Source of the DNA: Agarophyton chilense
Lineage: Eukaryota; Rhodophyta; Florideophyceae; Gracilariales; Gracilariaceae
Length of the DNA stretch: 64,000 nt
Reading direction: 5' to 3'
Assembly: GCA_030374765.1 (NCBI GenBank)
Contig: JARGXX010000068.1
Span: forward strand, 62,001 to 126,000
Below, one piece after another: positions 21,122 through 33,529 of this stretch (position 1 is its first letter; the number at the start of each line of letters is the position of its first letter). The notes beneath the pieces are model-generated. The model was not told the origin of the DNA. It was given only the letters and a program-made list of their open reading frames with translations, and did no database searches. The position numbers and the translations under genes were made by a program.

Positions 21122-23191
21122 ATGTCGCCTGACCCTCAGGTTCATACCGCTAGCGACCGCAGGAGCACAAGGAGCCAGACGCAAGAAGTACTGACCCCAC
21201 TGGATAACCCTGAAAGGATTCGCCGAGAAGCCACGATGGCAGCGCGTTTACGAAAACGCCTCACCAGGGCCACCTCTCGGCGAGGGACACCTCAGGGAGA
21301 AACCCCCCAGACCGAAGGAATTGGAGAAAACCTGCCCGCAGGTCTCGCCAACCTTCTCTGGCTCCCTCTCCGTGAGCTCTGCTCAACCCACATGGATTCC
21401 ATTTTGGACGTGCGACTCGATACGGCGATCGCTGACAATACCGATTACGTCATCGCGCAAATCCTCCGTAGGGTATTGGAGTCTGACTTATTCGTAGGCT
21501 TTCTCTTAAGGGCCGTTCAAGGAGCTGTCACTCGCCAGGCAGGCATGCATTTTGGTCCCTAGGACCACCCCACCAAAAATTAACCATCTGGTCTCCATAT
21601 GACAACCCCCTGCCAAACCCCCAGGAACGGCAGAATTATCCGCCCCTCACCGGGAATACCATCAGGAAAAACCCCACGGTGGGCCAATCTAGGAGCAGAA
21701 GAGAAGCTCCGCGTCTAGAAGAGGGTCCGTTTGTCCCACCCGACGGATTATACGAGGTACAGTGAACTCAGGGCTCCATCGGATCTGATAGAGAGATCGA
21801 TCCTTTAGGTCCATACTCCGCTGGAAAGAATAAAAGAAGCAACCGTAGGAGAAAGAAGAACAGAAGAAGCAAAAGAAGGGACGAATCAGACACGAGTGAT
21901 TCCGAATCGGCCTCGACCGAAACAACCCGCTCAGAAGTAGATTAGGCTGCGGTTTGAGGCCTCAGACCACTGACGACCACTAACGAACTTTTCCTTAAGG
22001 TTTTAGACTACCGGAACTACTGGCTGGCCGACAGGTCCGCGAAATATTCTGGTTCGGTGGCTCGCAGAGTCACCAAATGAGCCAAACGGATGCAACCAAC
22101 CATTACGGACAAGTTCGCCGGTTTCGATCCCATTGCTGTCCTTAGGTTTCTCAGTTTGTTTCGTACTTCCTGCGATCAGAACGGTGTGCACGAGGGCGCC
22201 ACTCTGTACCTTTTCCCATTTTTCCTTACAGGACCGGCGCGTGACCGAGTGGTTTCGATGATATCTGGCACAACTGACCTCGTGGATGCTCAAGACCGTG
22301 AGCTGCTCACGTCATACTCTCAGGTTGTTCAATACCTTTGGGAAATTTACTCCACGGATGACGTTATAATGGATGCCCAGCAGGAAGTAATACCCTTAAG
22401 GCCGAGCTCCAACATGACTGAGTCGGCTTTCGCAGACGACCTATGAAAGAAGGCTTACCGATGTGGAAACGTGTTCTCCGAAGGACGGCTTAAACGTCAC
22501 TTTGTCACGGCTTTGCTCCCTGCCATTCGGATACATGTGAGCAATTACCACACGGAAAACCCGCAATACTCCTTCCGAAGGCTCGTTACCTACGCCAAGG
22601 GTTATGGAAAAACCTACAGGAACTTCAGGCGCAACGCTGATATAACCAGAGGAAACGCAACTGCATTTCGTAAACCCAATCAAGCCCATTTGGTTAGCTC
22701 CACGGAGTCGGACATGGATGCTTCAATCCATTACACCGATTCGGGAGGCGTCCTCGTCGTCAATTTCAGTACTTCTCCGTCCGGGATTCCATCGATTACC
22801 TCCCGGGAAGCTACCGCGACCACATGACCACCCACACCCAAGTATTCTCCCTTTTCGCCCCGCAAGGACGTTTATGTTCGCTCCCCAAGGGCCTGCTTCC
22901 TCTGCCTTTCAGTGACCCAACCTTGTGACTGTACAAGGTATCTACCTGAGGACGCACGAAAAAACGCTCCTAGCCCTAGGGGAAGAGAACTACCGGGTGC
23001 GGAGATCCGAAGGAATGTATAACAGAACACAGCAACGAACCACAGGGACCCCTGGAAGCTCACGTTATGTCAGGACTCCGGACACTCCGATCAAAACCCC
23101 ACAGGTCCACTCCAATGTAGATCTTACGGACGACCCCGTGGAAGAACCCTATCCTCAGGAAAAAACCGAAACCCCCTCGGAAAACTCCTAG
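21122..23191 (+). pseudogene. Gag region of Ty3 element 1 (fossil)
   Basis: Open stretches at 21122-21562, 22090-22446 and 22471-22827 encode a Gag-like protein. The middle piece shows the retrotransposon-gag pattern (FDPIAVLRFLSLF, FLTGPARDR), which is also seen in Ty3 element 2 at about 36,900. A Pro/Thr-rich tail follows. The region is broken. Confidence 0.6.
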
Positions 23192-23409
23192 AGAAACAAC
23201 TCGAGGAAAATACTCCCTCACTAAGCCCCTGCCTCAACCAATTTCACGGTCATGAGCCAAAGAGCTCTTCACCTCCCAATACAAACCACCCACGATGGAC
23301 GACTCAAGATGAACCACAATTGGGACACAGTAACGACCCCGTCTGTATCCTCAAAAAAGACAACTACAAAGTTCGAGTATCCGTAGGACTTCGTTCCTAC
23401 ATCTCTTGA

Positions 23410-25693
23410 GTGACCACAGCTGTATTAGACACAGGCTCTGGTCCCATCTTAGTCCATCCTAAGCTGCTCCCGTTGGGTTGGCAAGATTTCGTTCAGGCAA
23501 GGAAGACCCTAAGGATCACCGATGCGTCTCGTAGACCAGTGGAAATTAAAGGGATAGTACCAGTTTACCTCCAGGCAGGACAATTCAAAATCCGCACCTG
23601 GTTTCTTCTATGTCCTAACTTGAAGACCGAGGCAATTCTAGGGACCTCCTTTATCGACCGATACATTGAGGCCATTTATCCAGGCCTTAGGAAAGTCGCA
23701 TTCTACCGCGCACCTTCCATCTCCATAACTGGTTCCACTCCAGGGCCAGAAGCTAACGGCAAACGAGCGGCTGTCTCCGAAAACACGAAGTCCAATATGG
23801 TTCGCCTACCAAAGGCCATAACGATACCCCCGATGACCCAAATCGCTGTATTGGTCCACTCCCAGCCCTCAGGTCTCGTAGCGATTCAAAACCACCCGAA
23901 AAGAGTTCTGAAGCACCTTACCTTTATGGCCAATGGAGTAATGGACATCCACCCCAACAGGTCCTTATTGGTCACAATCAGCAACTTTTGATATAAACCA
24001 GTGCAGTTACCTAAAGGTACAGTGATTGGTATCACTCTACCCGCTCCCATGGCAATTATGGAGGCCCAAATGGTTAACCTTTAGAAGCCAACTCCCGACA
24101 AGGACGTTGACTCTTGGGAGGGGACGGTCGCTATCGGCGCAGAATTCGAATCCTGTAGGCCCCAGGTACTTGATCTCCTCAGGGAATACCAGACCATGTG
24201 GCCAGGTAGATTGGGCACAATCAGAGCCATTACACACCGTATTGACCTTCAGGATGATGCTAGACCACAGTTCTAGCACCCATACCGTACCGGCCTTAAA
24301 GGTAGGGAAATTGGTGCCGACCAGATGGAAAAGATGCGCAAAGCTCAAGTCATAGAGCCGGCGCCTCCAAACCAATCCAAACGGGAGAGTCCTCTTGTCC
24401 TCGTGGGAAAAAAGATGGCTCCATCAGGTCCTGTGTCGACTACAGGAAGATGACCGCAGAAACAAAGAGGGACTCATACCCGATACCCCGCATGGAAGAC
24501 TGTCTGGATTCCTTAGGCGAAGCTGCCGTATTTTCCGCACTGAACGCTAACTCGAGATATTGGCAAAATCCATTTGGGCGAAGACGCGAGAACGCTGACA
24601 ACCTTTACCACCCATGAAGGTCTGTTCAGATTTACTCGCATGCCCTTTCGTTTGAAGAATGCACCAGCCACGTTCCAATGGGTAATGAACATTATACTGT
24701 CCAGAGTCAAATGGAAGTTCGCCCTGGTCTACTTGGACGACGTTATAATCTTCTCACGGACCGTAAAGATACACTTTCGCCACGTGAAAAAGGTGCTAAC
24801 AATTCTACAGGACGCTGGATTAACACTGAAACTCCGCAAATGCGCTTCCTTCCAAACCTCAGTGGACTATCTCGGTCACATCGTCCTCCCAGGAAGCTAA
24901 AGGGGGCTACACGGAATCCAAATGCGATTCGCCAGGCTAAGTCTCCTAGGACCCACGAGGAACTACGATCATTCGTTGGCTTGTGCACGTCTATCGACGG
25001 TACGTCCAAGGGTTTGCCAAGATCTCGGCCCCTCTCCACGCGATGCTGAAGAAGCGAACAACTTCGGAGTTCGAAGCCCTTACGGACGACCAGTACGAGG
25101 CATTTCAGACCCTAAAGGACCAATTGTTGAACCCATCTGTATTGGCTCTATCAAAACCCAATAGGCCATTTCTCTTGGACACAGATGCCTCTGATGTCCC
25201 AGTAGGTTGTGCACTGCTACAGGAACAGGAATCACCGAAGGCCTATCGACCTATTGGTTACTGGAGCAGAACGCTCACCAGCGCCGAGCGAAACTACTGT
25301 ACGACCGAAAAGGAATTTCTAGCCATTGTATGTTCCGTATTGACACTCCGTCCATACCTCCAGGGAACCAGGTTTACTATTAGGACAGACCATGACTCAC
25401 CCCGCTTGCTACTCAATATGACCGATGCATCGAGTCGCCTCGCTAGGTGGCGCCTCAGGCTGTTAGATTATGACTACGAGATAACCTATAGGCCAGGCAT
25501 CAAGCACCAGGCAGGAGCTGCCTTGTCGCGAATCATTACCGACGGAACTGATGAAACCCCATTGGACGACCTAATTCCCACCCCCTTTACAGATGATGGA
25601 CCTCAGGACTACACGGAAACAGATGACCTTATGGGTAGGGTGAAATTGGAGGATCCTGAGGTAAAGAAGAACGAAGTATACCTATTAGACTAG
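23410..25693 (+). pseudogene. Protease-RT-RNase H region of Ty3 element 1 (fossil)
   Basis: The aspartic protease shows VLDTGSGPILV near its start. The RT shows LFRFTRMPF and YLDDVIIFSRT around 24,630-24,770. The RNase H shows FLLDTDASDVPVGCALL and FTIRTDHDSPRLL around 25,170-25,400. The order protease-RT-RNase H before integrase is that of Ty3/gypsy. The region is broken in several places. Confidence 0.85.
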
Positions 25694-25739
25694 GAGACAG
25701 TACAGCCCAATTCGGTACGACCTCAGGTTTATGCGATAA

Positions 25740-26441
25740 CCCCGGAGGAAAAAGAGCTCCTCCCTATAACTATTGAAATAATCCTACAGGCGCAGGTCGA
25801 AGACGAATACTGCAAGGAAACAGCCCAATTAGTAGGAACCCCAGGATGCCTGTTCGACTATGACTGATTTGGACTACTATGTCGCCGCTCGCCGCTGGAT
25901 GCCGCACTCCAACGGGTAATACCAACTCCGCTAAGGGCGCGATTACGATACCTCGCCCATTTCACCCGCTTGGCTGGCCATCCTGGAGACCGACGAATGT
26001 ACCAGACCCTAAGATGTCGCCACGGCCTTCTTTTCCCACTGGGTATATCCATATAGCATGCCACTCTACCTCCTTACGGATAACGGCAGCCAGTTTGTAT
26101 CCAAATTCTTTTCACACCTCTGTGCTACCTTAGGTATCAAACATGTGACCACCACGGAGTACCACCCGCAAACCAATGGCGAAGCCGAACGCTTCAACTG
26201 TACCCTTCTGGACCGATTGGCGCACTACGTTTCGGATCGCCAATTGGACTGGGACGAATACGTTGAGCTACTGGCTTGTGCCTACAACACGCAGGTGCAC
26301 GCTTCCACAGGGACAACTCCCATCGACTTAACGCTAACGAGAGCGCCGCTGCCGATAGCAGTTGACCTTCAGGAGTCTTTCATTTCCCAGGACATAACAG
26401 AAGGGATGACTCCTACCCAGGCGAAGCGCTACTCGCGCTGA
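25740..26441 (+). pseudogene. Integrase core of Ty3 element 1 (fossil)
   Basis: The stretch encodes LTDNGSQF, then TTEYHPQTNGEAERFNCTL, the second and third parts of a Ty3-type integrase core. The zinc-binding head before it is poorly preserved. It is broken. Confidence 0.8.
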
Positions 26442-26858
26442 CGCATTGACCGCATTCTCTAATCGGCCAGAACTGTACTAACCAAAGCCCTACGGCGCTA
26501 CGAATGCAATTTCGACAAAGCCGTTTGGAACACACCGACCTTTGGGAAAGGAGATCTGGTTTACCTAGACCGGACACCGAAGGACAGTGAGGAACTTGAG
26601 GACACTACGCGGAAGCTCTTACCCCGCTCTACGGAACCATACAAAGTCCTTCAGGCCAATGACCACACCATCACTTCACTAATTGACGGCCTACAGGACA
26701 CTGTGTCTATTGACTGCGTGGCATGAGCTTCCAGTTCCTCCAGACCACGAACGTCCCAGCCCCCTGGCCCAACGGAAGCACCACGACCTCAGGTCGACAC
26801 TTAAGTCTCCACAAACCCTAAGGCAGTTCCTGAGGACTCGACTCGCCCCACGGACACG

Positions 26859-27137
26859 ATGGTCTATGCCAACTACTATGACCCATCGCTCCCGACGGGC
26901 TCCGATGGATTCCCACCTCTAGACCACACGCTCCTTCCGGAGGATGAACAACAACCGGAATATGTGATTGAGCGCATCATCTCCGCCGGTATCGCAGAAG
27001 ATGGAACTATGCGCTATCGCGTCCACTGGTTCGGCTACACACCTCAGGAAGATACTTTGCAAGAGCCTCTGACAATTCCGGCTAATTTTTTTCGCCCGAT
27101 ATTGGTGCGGAATCAGCCACTCGGAGCGCGGCCCTGA
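26859..27137 (+). pseudogene. Chromodomain at the end of Ty3 element 1 pol
   Basis: The translation reads EYVIERIISAGI, then MRYRVHWFGYTPQEDTLQEP, the aromatic-cage layout of chromodomains found at the C-terminus of chromoviral integrases, which guide insertion to particular chromatin. A 57-bp tandem duplication follows at about 27108-27215. Confidence 0.8.
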
Positions 27138-27527
27138 GGAGGGGTCAACTAATTGGCGCCGAATCAGCCACTTGGAGCGCGGCCTTCAGGAGGGGGCAAC
27201 TAGTGGCCCGAATAACCCAACCATTGGCCTGAATAATCCCAAAACGCCTCCCAAAACGCCTCCCAAAGCGCCTCCCGACACGACGGCTCGCCGGAGCACG
27301 CCTGTTCGTCGTAGCTCCCGCATCAGGGAAAATAGTCAGTCCTGGGGAAGACCCGAGACGCTCTCAATATGGGACGCCGTCTCGGGGCACGCACATTTGA
27401 GATACAAGAAAGACCTTGGCAAAGCACAAGCACTACTTTATTTTACTCACTCTAGTAACTAACAGAGGCCTAACTGCCCTCCAAATGACCTCGAGGTTCA
27501 CGGAAGCGCTTCGACCACCAATAGGAC

Positions 27528-28055
27528 TCACTGGGGCGGCGCAGGAGTAACTCCGTCGTCCTCATTGGAATCTGCAGGAGTGAAACCAGGATTAGGGTCA
27601 CCCCAGGAGCCAACTGGACCACCCGCACCGGCCCCAGCGAGCCGAGCACCACGCTTCTTCGGCGGGGATTCTCCTGAGGAACTATTGTCACCATCGGAAG
27701 CCACTCGGTCGCTCAAATTTAGACCATACCAGCCATCCAAGTCGGCAGTAACCCTCTGGGACATCACCTGCGCATTCTGCTACCGGATATTGACCATGAC
27801 GGTCTTCAGGTCCTGACCCTGTTGGACAATCGTGTCGTAGCGAGCCAAGCGACGCACCCAGGAGTACGTTTCCCTAAGGACTATCGCAATGTCCATGGAG
27901 GCAGTAATACCAACGGGACGGCTGATTGGCATGATGCACTGCCCAGCTTCCCGTTTGTTTGTTCGAAGCCATGCTGCTGCTTCCCACATGTTGGTACGCC
28001 GGTAAATTGAAAGAAAACCCGACGGAAGCGACAAAGTCCGGATGGAGAATGGCAT
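27528..28055 (-). other. Antisense open frames in 3' region of Ty3 element 1
   Basis: Between the chromodomain and the 3' LTR the minus strand carries open stretches at 27780-28055 and 27528-27767. They encode a helical part (LRETYSWVRRLARYDTIVQQ) and an acidic, Ser/Gly/Pro-rich tail with a basic patch (PPKKRG). I recognise no domain. Ty3 element 2 also has an antisense frame in the same place, with the same order of a helical part and a disordered tail. Confidence 0.45.
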
Positions 28056-28603
28056 ATCCGACGGGCTTATAAGGCGATCGCGGCATCACGCGCGACCAAT
28101 AGAGGAATTCCGCGACGGGAAGAAGGAAAGATGAAACCGATTCGGGCAGAATGACTGACGTGACCTTAAATGGACGAAGTGCGCCCCGTGGTTCACGACG
28201 GACGACGCGCGTAGGGTCGCCAAAAGAATACCGAAGGATAGGAAAAGCGGCAAGGAAACCCCCCCCGGTGCGCGTACAGTACCTTAGGTGAACTAATGGC
28301 CAACCTGGCGCGAAGGGTCAGCTCTTACGCACTGGTATCCTCGAGGATGGTAGCGATGCGACGCCCCGTCGCGCCCACTGGTAACGAGAGCAATCAACCC
28401 CCGGGATGGTCATAAGACACCGACATGTCGGGCACGGCACCAATCGTGTCCAGTCCATTAGGACGCTCAGGATCACGACGTTCCGACCCCGAAGGGAAGA
28501 TTGGAGGTTCACCCATAGGTCCAGTTAAAGCCAATCCCCCTGGAGCAGTTATGAAACCATCTGGACTTCGCCGTGACGGTCGAATCCTAAGAAGGGAGAT
28601 ATG

Positions 28604-29049
28604 TGTGAAAGAGCGGTGATAGCGGTTGAGCCCTGTAAGCCGCCGGGCCCTTAAGGATCTTGCAGGTGACACGTGTACGGGTCGAACTCAGGTGGGCTCA
28701 TATAGATTATTATTTTATTTTAATTACCATAATAGATTAACACTACAGTGCCAAGGAGATCTCAGTGCCTCGCTAGTACTATTCATTTGGCTCAAGTGAC
28801 GTTTCTCCCTTAGAGTACGGTTGGCACCGTTAGGATACTAAACAACACCCTTTGGTATATTAGTCCCACCCTTTGGTCTTCAAGCCATCGTTTCTGTAGC
28901 TCCACCCTGTAGGACTACGCAGTAAACGCGAGCACATTGCACCAAGTACTCTGGGAGTGCTGCCGTCAAGAATTCGAAACTGAGGACCCGAACCACGACG
29001 CTACCACCGATCGAGACCCGTACGCTGACTCACCAGTCATTGCGTTACA
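28604..29049 (+). repeat. 3' LTR of Ty3 element 1
   Basis: The LTR is 446 bp, the same length as the 5' LTR, with the same TGTGAAAGAGCGG start and GCGTTACA end. Confidence 0.92.
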
Positions 29050-29395
29050 GGAGCCCAAGTAGTCAAGCAACAGTGGTGCACGGGCTTAGCCCCTGCACCA
29101 CGTAAAGTTTTGGCCGGAGCCCAAAACCGGTAGCAGGCAACACAAAGTGAGGTGTAGGCTGAGCCCAACCTCACTTACAGTGCTCGGGCGAAGCCTAAGT
29201 GCTTAAGGAACAGTGGCGCATTGGCTGAGCCCGTGCACCAAGTATAACTTCGGGCGAAGCCCAAAACTGGTAGCAGTCAACACGAAGTAAGGTGTGGGTT
29301 GAGTCCAACTTCACTTCATGCACTCCGAAGAAGTCCAAGTGCTCAAGAAACAATGGTGCACGGGCTAATTCCTCGCACCACTTATTGGCTTGATT
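29050..29395. repeat. 140-bp tandem array of hairpins
   Basis: The word CA(G/A)TGG(T/C)GCA recurs at 29071, 29211 and 29351, giving an exact 140-bp period. Each unit is built of four successive hairpins whose tips are GGGCTGAGCCC or GGGCGAAGCCC: CAGTGGTGCACGGGC... and its inverse, AAGTTTCGGGC..., AAGTGAGGT...ACCTCACTT (about 29145-29176), and GTGCTCGGGCG... . The left part of the array lies at 20431-20472, right behind the Penelope-like RT. The array may be the 3' end of that element or an independent hairpin satellite. Confidence 0.8.
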
Positions 29396-29642
29396 AAGGA
29401 TTCTAATGTAAACGTTTTGCGTCATATCTGAAGACTGTATCAGTAACAATTTGAACTTATGTCATATGTTGTAGAGTTTGTTAATTGTATTAAGAAAGAT
29501 TACGTTCCGAGAAGATTTATGGGCGAAGTAACTATTGATCGTCAAGAGAAAGAAGAAAGCGTTAGAAAAATGCGAGGTGAGGAGGTTTATGTCGTATGAA
29601 CTATGGTATATCATCAATGTGTGAGAACCTTTAGTGGCGTTC
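29396..29642. other. AT-rich spacer, no gene seen
   Basis: The stretch lies between the hairpin array and the next LTR. It is AT-richer than its neighbours and has no supportable frame. Confidence 0.4.
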
Positions 29643-30250
29643 TGTCGTACAATCACCTTTGGGGTCTGCTACTATCTTGTCTCGGGAGCGTGTTGACGCT
29701 CAACCTTAGAAGGTTGACGGGATAAACCTCGATGGTAACGGGGCACAGTGAAAACCCGCAGAGGCAAACGGCGGGGCAACTAGCCTATACCGTGTAGGTG
29801 AACGATGGTAGGCGTCGACGCGCGGTAAAACCTATGTGGTAGTTGAGAAGCAATGACCAAAAGGTATAGTTGTGACCCAACTTGTGCATGTCTTTATCAG
29901 AATAGGATGGAGGAGGTGCAGTTCCTTATATGCAGTGGACTGCACTCTCCAGATCACCCGAGAGGTGCCAGCAAGGCACGGTCTCTGACCTAGTTCCAGA
30001 GACCTGGCCAGCACTGGCTACAGTCCCAGGTGGCCACTCCATTACTGTACTAAAATAAACATAATTACAGTTACAACTACTAACAATTACGCAAACAGAA
30101 GGTACATGTCAACACTAGACGTGGCTGAAAACACCTAGATGGTAGCTCGCCCGGAGCTGCATGGCCGATGATCCCTCGCATCCACCACCTACAAGGTCAG
30201 TGTAGTATATCGACAACCACAAAGTTCAAACCTTCTGCCACTATGCGACA
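29643..30250 (-). repeat. 3' LTR of Ty3 element 2
   Basis: The LTR is 608 bp, TGTCGTACAATCACC...CGACA as read on the plus strand. A minus-strand purine tract (AGGAAGGGGG) lies directly inside it at about 30253-30262. Confidence 0.92.
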
Positions 30251-30527
30251 GACCCCCTTCCTACCTGTGAGACATGCCCCGTGTCTCCTTCCATAAAACA
30301 ATAAAGGTATAACGAGCGCCAGTGGCCGGGGCATCGAAGAGGTGTCCGCCAGCAGTTGTTCACTGTGCGCGACGCGCGATCCCTCGAGGTTCAGAACTCG
30401 GTGCCATTGTCGTTTGGGGAGTGCGAGCGACGGCGGCGGCGCACGAATTTGGCGACAACCATTCAGGTAGGGACTTTCATGAGGACGATGCAGTGTCAAT
30501 AGCGCGCTCGCGGACGCCTTTTCGGTA

Positions 30528-31375
30528 GTGGGCCCCTGCGTACTTGCGATTCTGCTTCCGCATAAGCCACCGTTTAACCAAGTTGGTATCGCACCTTTCT
30601 CGGTTGCTCAGCCTCGCCACGCCCAATATAATACCGGGGAGCCTCCTGTTCATGAAGCTCCCGCGAGCCCCGAGCCTTATGACGGTACTGTGGAGACACC
30701 AGTTGGTCGTTATGCTGATCACTTGCCGTCCGATCCAGTACCTCAAGGTCGTAAGTCGCCTATCCCTACGGGTGTGACTCCTACTCAACCGATCTCCTCG
30801 CGAGTTGCTGGTCCGGTTCGACCTCTGTTGGCGTGCATTGCTCGTCCTCCGCCTCAACCTATGATGGATTCTCCGGCTGTGGTCGGTTTTCTGGCTCGAA
30901 TTCGCCAGGATTGCGTCACCAAATTTCAGAGGGCTGGGCCTACCTTCGTGGTTGCTGCATCAAAGCTCCTTGAAGGTTTTCTGCCGCGCCATGCGCAATA
31001 CATGAAGGCGCTGAACCAACTTGGTGAGTTTCGGAATCAGTTTCAGTTGGACATGTACTAACTGGCCACCCGTCAGGTTGCCAATCTGGCAAGCGTCTCT
31101 GCTGCTGTGCCATCTGATCCTTTGACAGATCCCCTTCTAAGTGCTAACTTGAACCCCGCGGTTTTTCAACCCGCTCCGGCGGTTCCTCCCGTTCGACCTA
31201 TGTTGGTTTCGACTCCTCTCCAAGGTGGCGGGGCTACTGCTTCTGCGCTACCTCCTATGTAGATGTCTCCTAGCATTCCTGCCAGTTTTCCTTCGTGGGA
31301 ATTCAATAACACGGGTCCTCCCGATCCCAACGCTCCTCAACCGACAGGTCGTTCTACTCCCGGATTCGGGGGCTA
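30528..31375 (+). other. Antisense open frame in 3' region of Ty3 element 2
   Basis: The plus-strand frame opens MGPCVLAILLPH at 30528, is open to 31061, and traces of it continue to about 31375. It encodes a Pro-rich head, a helical middle (MKALNQLGEFRNQFQLDMY near its end) and a Pro/Ala/Ser-rich tail. A second copy of the same protein lies on the minus strand at 62946-63803, so the frame is conserved at the protein level between copies. I recognise no domain. It may be an accessory antisense gene of this Ty3 family or a separate element inserted here. Confidence 0.5.
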
Positions 31376-31605
31376 GAATTTCTGTCGATTCTCCTTTGAG
31401 GATCTTGTGGCGGCCGCCTGCCACTTGACTTCCTTGTTGTCTCCTTCTTCAAGTAAATTGTTGTCTCTTCTTGTCTCTTCTTCTTTTACACTCGGTTGTT
31501 CTATCGTGTCCTCCCTTGTGGGTAGTCTGACACGCATATGCGTCAACCTTCTGCGGAAAACGAAGTCTTCTCTCCCCCTTCATTAGGACTGAGTACCACG
31601 AAGGT

Positions 31606-33216
31606 CTAACGTTGGCCGTCTGCAGGCATCGGCTCCTTGCGACGGCGCCAATATCTGATACGGAAGTTTGGGGGTATTGCGGCTGGGGGTTTGAGAGTGT
31701 CCCCTTCTGTCCCCCAGCCGTACCACCTTACTGAGTACTTCAAACCATTGTAGGTTCGCGTGTGGCCTACCAGACGGTAAACGGGAACTTCCTCTGAGGT
31801 TTGGTCCTGATCTTTTGGGGGAACGCTACCTCGAGGGTTCATATGTTCCCAGTTGGGAGCTTCGTGTGTGGGAGCCGGGTCAGGAGCTCTCGCTGTTACC
31901 GTTTGAGGTTCAATTTCCGTCCCTGTTAGAGGGTTGTAATCCGGATCATCACTTTTAAGGTCATCGTTCACCTCAATTGGGGTGGGGTCCTCGGAGGGTC
32001 GAGTGCGCAGAGCTATCGCTCTGGGCTCTCGGGATGAGGTGCCTGCCTCCATGCGATGTTGAACTGTTTCAGGTGCAACCGTAATACGGTCAATTGATAT
32101 CGTATTCGGTATTCCATCTTGTTCAACCGTAACGGTGTGGTCTGATGCGTTCAATACCTTATAAGATCCCACTGATTTTGGTAGAAGATTCAAATTGATA
32201 TCTCTATCAATAGCTTCACTGTCCGCTTCATCACCCGGTCGTGGTCTTTTACCTGAATGTGGGTTGTCTATGTAGACATATTGTCCCAAAGATACAGAGA
32301 CCACTTTGGCTACCCTACGGTCGTGGGCGGCCTTGTACCGCTTCCGGGCTGCAGTGAGGCGGCTCTCTTCATGTTTGAGAGCCCTCCTCAACCTCACAAG
32401 GGTATTTCGCTTGACCTGGGCAGGGGTCAGTGCGCCAGCTGCAGGGCTGGTGGTATGATCTCCCTGCACTACAATACCTGGTGGTTGTCGCGAAAGAACC
32501 AAATCAAAGGGAGTGGTCTGCATTGACCGGTGTACCTGAAGGATAAAGGAGTAGGTGAGCGGTTGCACCAGCTCATCCCACTCAGTTTGGTGCTTTTTTG
32601 TATATTGTCGTAGCCTTGATACCAAAGTGTGGTTAATGCGCTCGACCTCTCCGTTCGTCTGCGGGTGGAAGGCAGTAGTGTAATAGTGCTTGATACCCGA
32701 GAGGTTACAGACTGCTTCGAAGAACTTCGATGCCAAGTTTGAACCGTTATCGGTAAGTAGGTATGGTGGTGCACCATACGGGTAGACCTAATTGTTGAGG
32801 AACGCGATCCCCAGCGTAATTGACTTCGTCTTCTTTAAAGGTATCGCTCTCGTGAGCTTCGAGAACCTGTCCGTGATCACTAGAATGTGCTCATACCCAG
32901 TCTTGGTCTTGGGAAGTGGTCCTAGAAAATCTATCGCAACAAACTCCAGCGGACCTGCTGTTGGAAACAGCTTGAGGTATTTTCGATGCTTTCGAATACC
33001 ACCGCGGGTATGAACACAGGATTCGCATTGCCATACAAAGGTATAGACATCACGGGCCATATGAGGCCAGTAGAACTGTTGCCTCAAGGTGTAGTACACC
33101 CTGGTGGCACCGGGGTGTCCCGATAGTCGCGGGTAGTGCGCGAGATACAAGATTCTCGGGCGAAGCGCATTCGGAACCACCTTTTGAAGGCTACCATCCA
33201 AGGATGACCATCTCAC
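31606..33216 (-). pseudogene. Integrase and chromodomain of Ty3 element 2 (fossil)
   Basis: The 33216-32788 stretch holds the integrase head and first core part (HPRLSGHPGATRVYYTLRQQ, FVAIDFLGPLPKT). The 32736-31606 stretch holds FHPQTNGEVERINHTL and a C-terminal chromodomain (LKYSVRWYGWGTEGDTLKPP). Broken, but close to full length. Confidence 0.85.
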
Positions 33217-33529
33217 GATGTACTCATTGTGGTCTACATCGAACGGTGAACCTTTGAAACATATTTGGTCAGCCAGGGTTTTGCAGTACGCATCCTGGGC
33301 CTGTTCTCGTAGAAACTACTCTCGGGTTACGGGCATGGCGTTCGTTTCCTCTAGGGCCAGTATCTGCTTTTCCATGTCGGTGTTCCGCAAAGCAACTTTT
33401 TCAGGTAGGTCTCAACATCCTTCTAGGTGTTCGCCGGTACCATTTTGGTTTGATGACACCAAAAAGCAAGGGATATTAACGTCCACAGGTTCTGTCTCTA
33501 ACCCTGAGGTGTTTAAGCGTGACATAGCA

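Larger units (their letters stand above)
20473..29049 (+). mobile_element. Ty3/gypsy chromodomain element 1 (fossil)
   Basis: This is a complete-layout LTR element: 5' LTR, primer site, gag, protease, RT, RNase H, integrase, chromodomain, a 1.4-kb 3' region with an antisense frame, then 3' LTR. The LTRs are 446 bp each, start TG and end CA. Flanking pentamers GAAGC and GGAGC differ by one base, compatible with an aged target duplication within the hairpin array. By eye the LTRs differ at roughly 8% of sites, so it is not recent. The coding region is broken in more than ten places. A relative of the same family lies on the minus strand around 55.9-63.0 kb. Confidence 0.9.

Noticed and set aside
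30290-31513. A separate small mobile element inserted in Ty3 element 2
   Set aside because: Two copies exist, but I found no shared outer ends or target duplications, and element 1 has an antisense frame in the same slot, so an accessory region of the Ty3 family is at least as likely.
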